Positions 63,501 through 64,000 of a DNA stretch of 64,000 bases are shown in pieces. A model generated the notes under the pieces. That model saw only the letters and a program-made list of their open reading frames with translations. It was not told the origin of the DNA and made no database searches. Made by a program: the position numbers and the translations under genes. Source of the stretch: Biscogniauxia marginata (taxonomy: Eukaryota; Ascomycota; Sordariomycetes; Xylariales; Xylariaceae). Within the stretch, counting starts at the first letter, position 1. Every line of letters begins with the position of its first letter. The stretch spans positions 62,001 to 126,000 of the forward strand of contig MU404090.1 in NCBI GenBank assembly GCA_022695795.1. The letters are read 5' to 3'.

Positions 63501-63624
63501 CGATCGCAGGAAAATCATTGTTGCTCGATGGAGACACTAGGTCATGTAGGAGATGTGGCCCTTGAATTCTCGTAGGGACGGCGTTGAGGGCGGAGAGTCC
63601 TGCCAACGCTGGTGATGGCTCCAT
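48537..63624 (-). CDS. sidC: Ferrichrome-family siderophore NRPS (SidC/NPS2/Sib1-like), about 4917 aa
   Basis: Exons 63624-62630, 62570-59455, 59398-57285, 57231-57161, 57098-48776 and 48671-48537. Every splice keeps frame, and the last exon adds D-A-V-D-I-E-V-S. Order seen: A1, T1 (Ser about 576), C1 (HH about 775), A2, T2 (Ser 1648), C2 (His 1853), T3 (Ser 2203), C3 (His 2409), A3 (about 2712-3228), T4 (Ser 3284), C4 (His 3493), T5 (Ser 3842), C5 (His 4050), T6 (Ser 4401), C6 (His 4603). There is no thioesterase. Three A domains followed by terminal T-C-T-C is the hallmark of cyclic hexapeptide ferrichrome synthetases, which join three N5-acyl-N5-hydroxyornithines with Gly/Ser/Ala and cyclise through the last C domain. 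Hand-read pocket codes: A1 DVFELIMIHK, A2 DVFSVSGNIK, A3 DVLDIGAIGK. A3 would be the hydroxyornithine domain. The exact product is not readable. Confidence 0.92.
57161..57231 (-). other. 71-base internal exon of the NRPS
   Basis: This exon joins the end of C2 (after E-G-I-M-D) to P-S-L-F-S and T3. It is bounded by CAGCAG and GTGAGT. Skipping it would break the frame, because its length is not a multiple of three. Confidence 0.7.
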
Positions 63625-64000
63625 TGGTATATCTACCCGCGGGCTATAAGACGATAGGAGACGTATCTATGTAGATGATTACTCATATCCCAGCACGTAT
63701 GCTTTTGCATCAACGATGTGCAGTAGGAGAGAGTATCATTTTGCGGGGATCGGCGGGGAGAGCAGCACAGTCGCTGATTCGACAAGTGTTTCTCGAGCAG
63801 TGGCTACGTTTCGGTGGGATGTCGAATAAAGCTCGGTACCGCAGCGTTCATGTAAGAGGTATGGGGTAGTATAGATATTCCCCAATGGGGGTAAACCTAG
63901 TAGATTTCGTATGCTAAGAGCACCCAGGCGACCTAGCTCGCAACCTTCTCCTTCTCATGGAGAGGGCTTTTAAGATAGCAACCAGTAAGCTACCTTTGTA
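63625..64000 (-). promoter_or_regulatory. NRPS promoter region with two GATA-type words
   Basis: CGATAG (63652-63657) and AGATAG (63973-63978) match HGATAR, the core bound by fungal GATA factors, including the iron repressor SreA/Urbs1 group. The longer SreA consensus ATCWGATAA is absent. Chance occurrence is easily possible in 376 bases. Confidence 0.25.

Overview
The window is nuclear DNA of a filamentous ascomycete (Pezizomycotina). Most genes are split by 50-110 bp introns with GT..AG ends, Zn2Cys6 regulators are present, and a fungal M36 fungalysin, an S28 peptidase, an OPT transporter and a ferrichrome-family NRPS all occur. I cannot name the genus. The intergenic DNA carries scattered CCTAGGTAGGTA-like words, and a Sordariomycete is a guess. 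I rebuilt 15 intact or near-intact protein genes by joining exons by eye. Coordinates span from start to stop codon, and the exons are listed in each entry.

Left part (1-22 kb): the 3' part of a PPIL4/Cyp6-type cyclophilin-RRM protein comes first, followed by about 6.8 kb with no recognisable gene. Next come a Zn2Cys6 protein with a low-complexity tail, then an SDR oxidoreductase, a second Zn2Cys6 regulator with a fungal-specific TF domain, and a class III PLP aminotransferase. This trio could be a small metabolic unit. A secreted S28 peptidase and the complex I subunit NDUFB7 (twin CX9C) follow.

Middle part (22-43 kb): a roughly 1495-aa acidic protein that looks like a fungal coilin (N-terminal coilin-like domain, CUE-like helix pair, late Tudor-like segment). 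It is followed by GTP cyclohydrolase II (riboflavin pathway), a 7-TM orphan membrane protein, an OPT oligopeptide transporter, a clearly broken pseudogene, a small SAM methyltransferase and a Nudix/eIF2B-like fusion.

Right part (43-64 kb): a fungalysin metalloprotease whose TATA box lies beside a perfect 13-bp inverted repeat. After 2.7 kb of non-coding DNA comes the dominant feature, a six-exon, about 4917-aa NRPS on the minus strand. I read its order as A-T-C-A-T-C-T-C-A-T-C-T-C-T-C. The terminal T-C-T-C and the three A domains are the hallmark of ferrichrome/ferricrocin synthetases (SidC/NPS2/Sib1). No other siderophore gene is visible in the window.

How the parts may work together: the S28 and M36 peptidases plus the OPT transporter fit extracellular protein digestion and peptide uptake. 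The NRPS would make an intracellular or secreted hydroxamate siderophore. The remaining genes are housekeeping or of unknown role.
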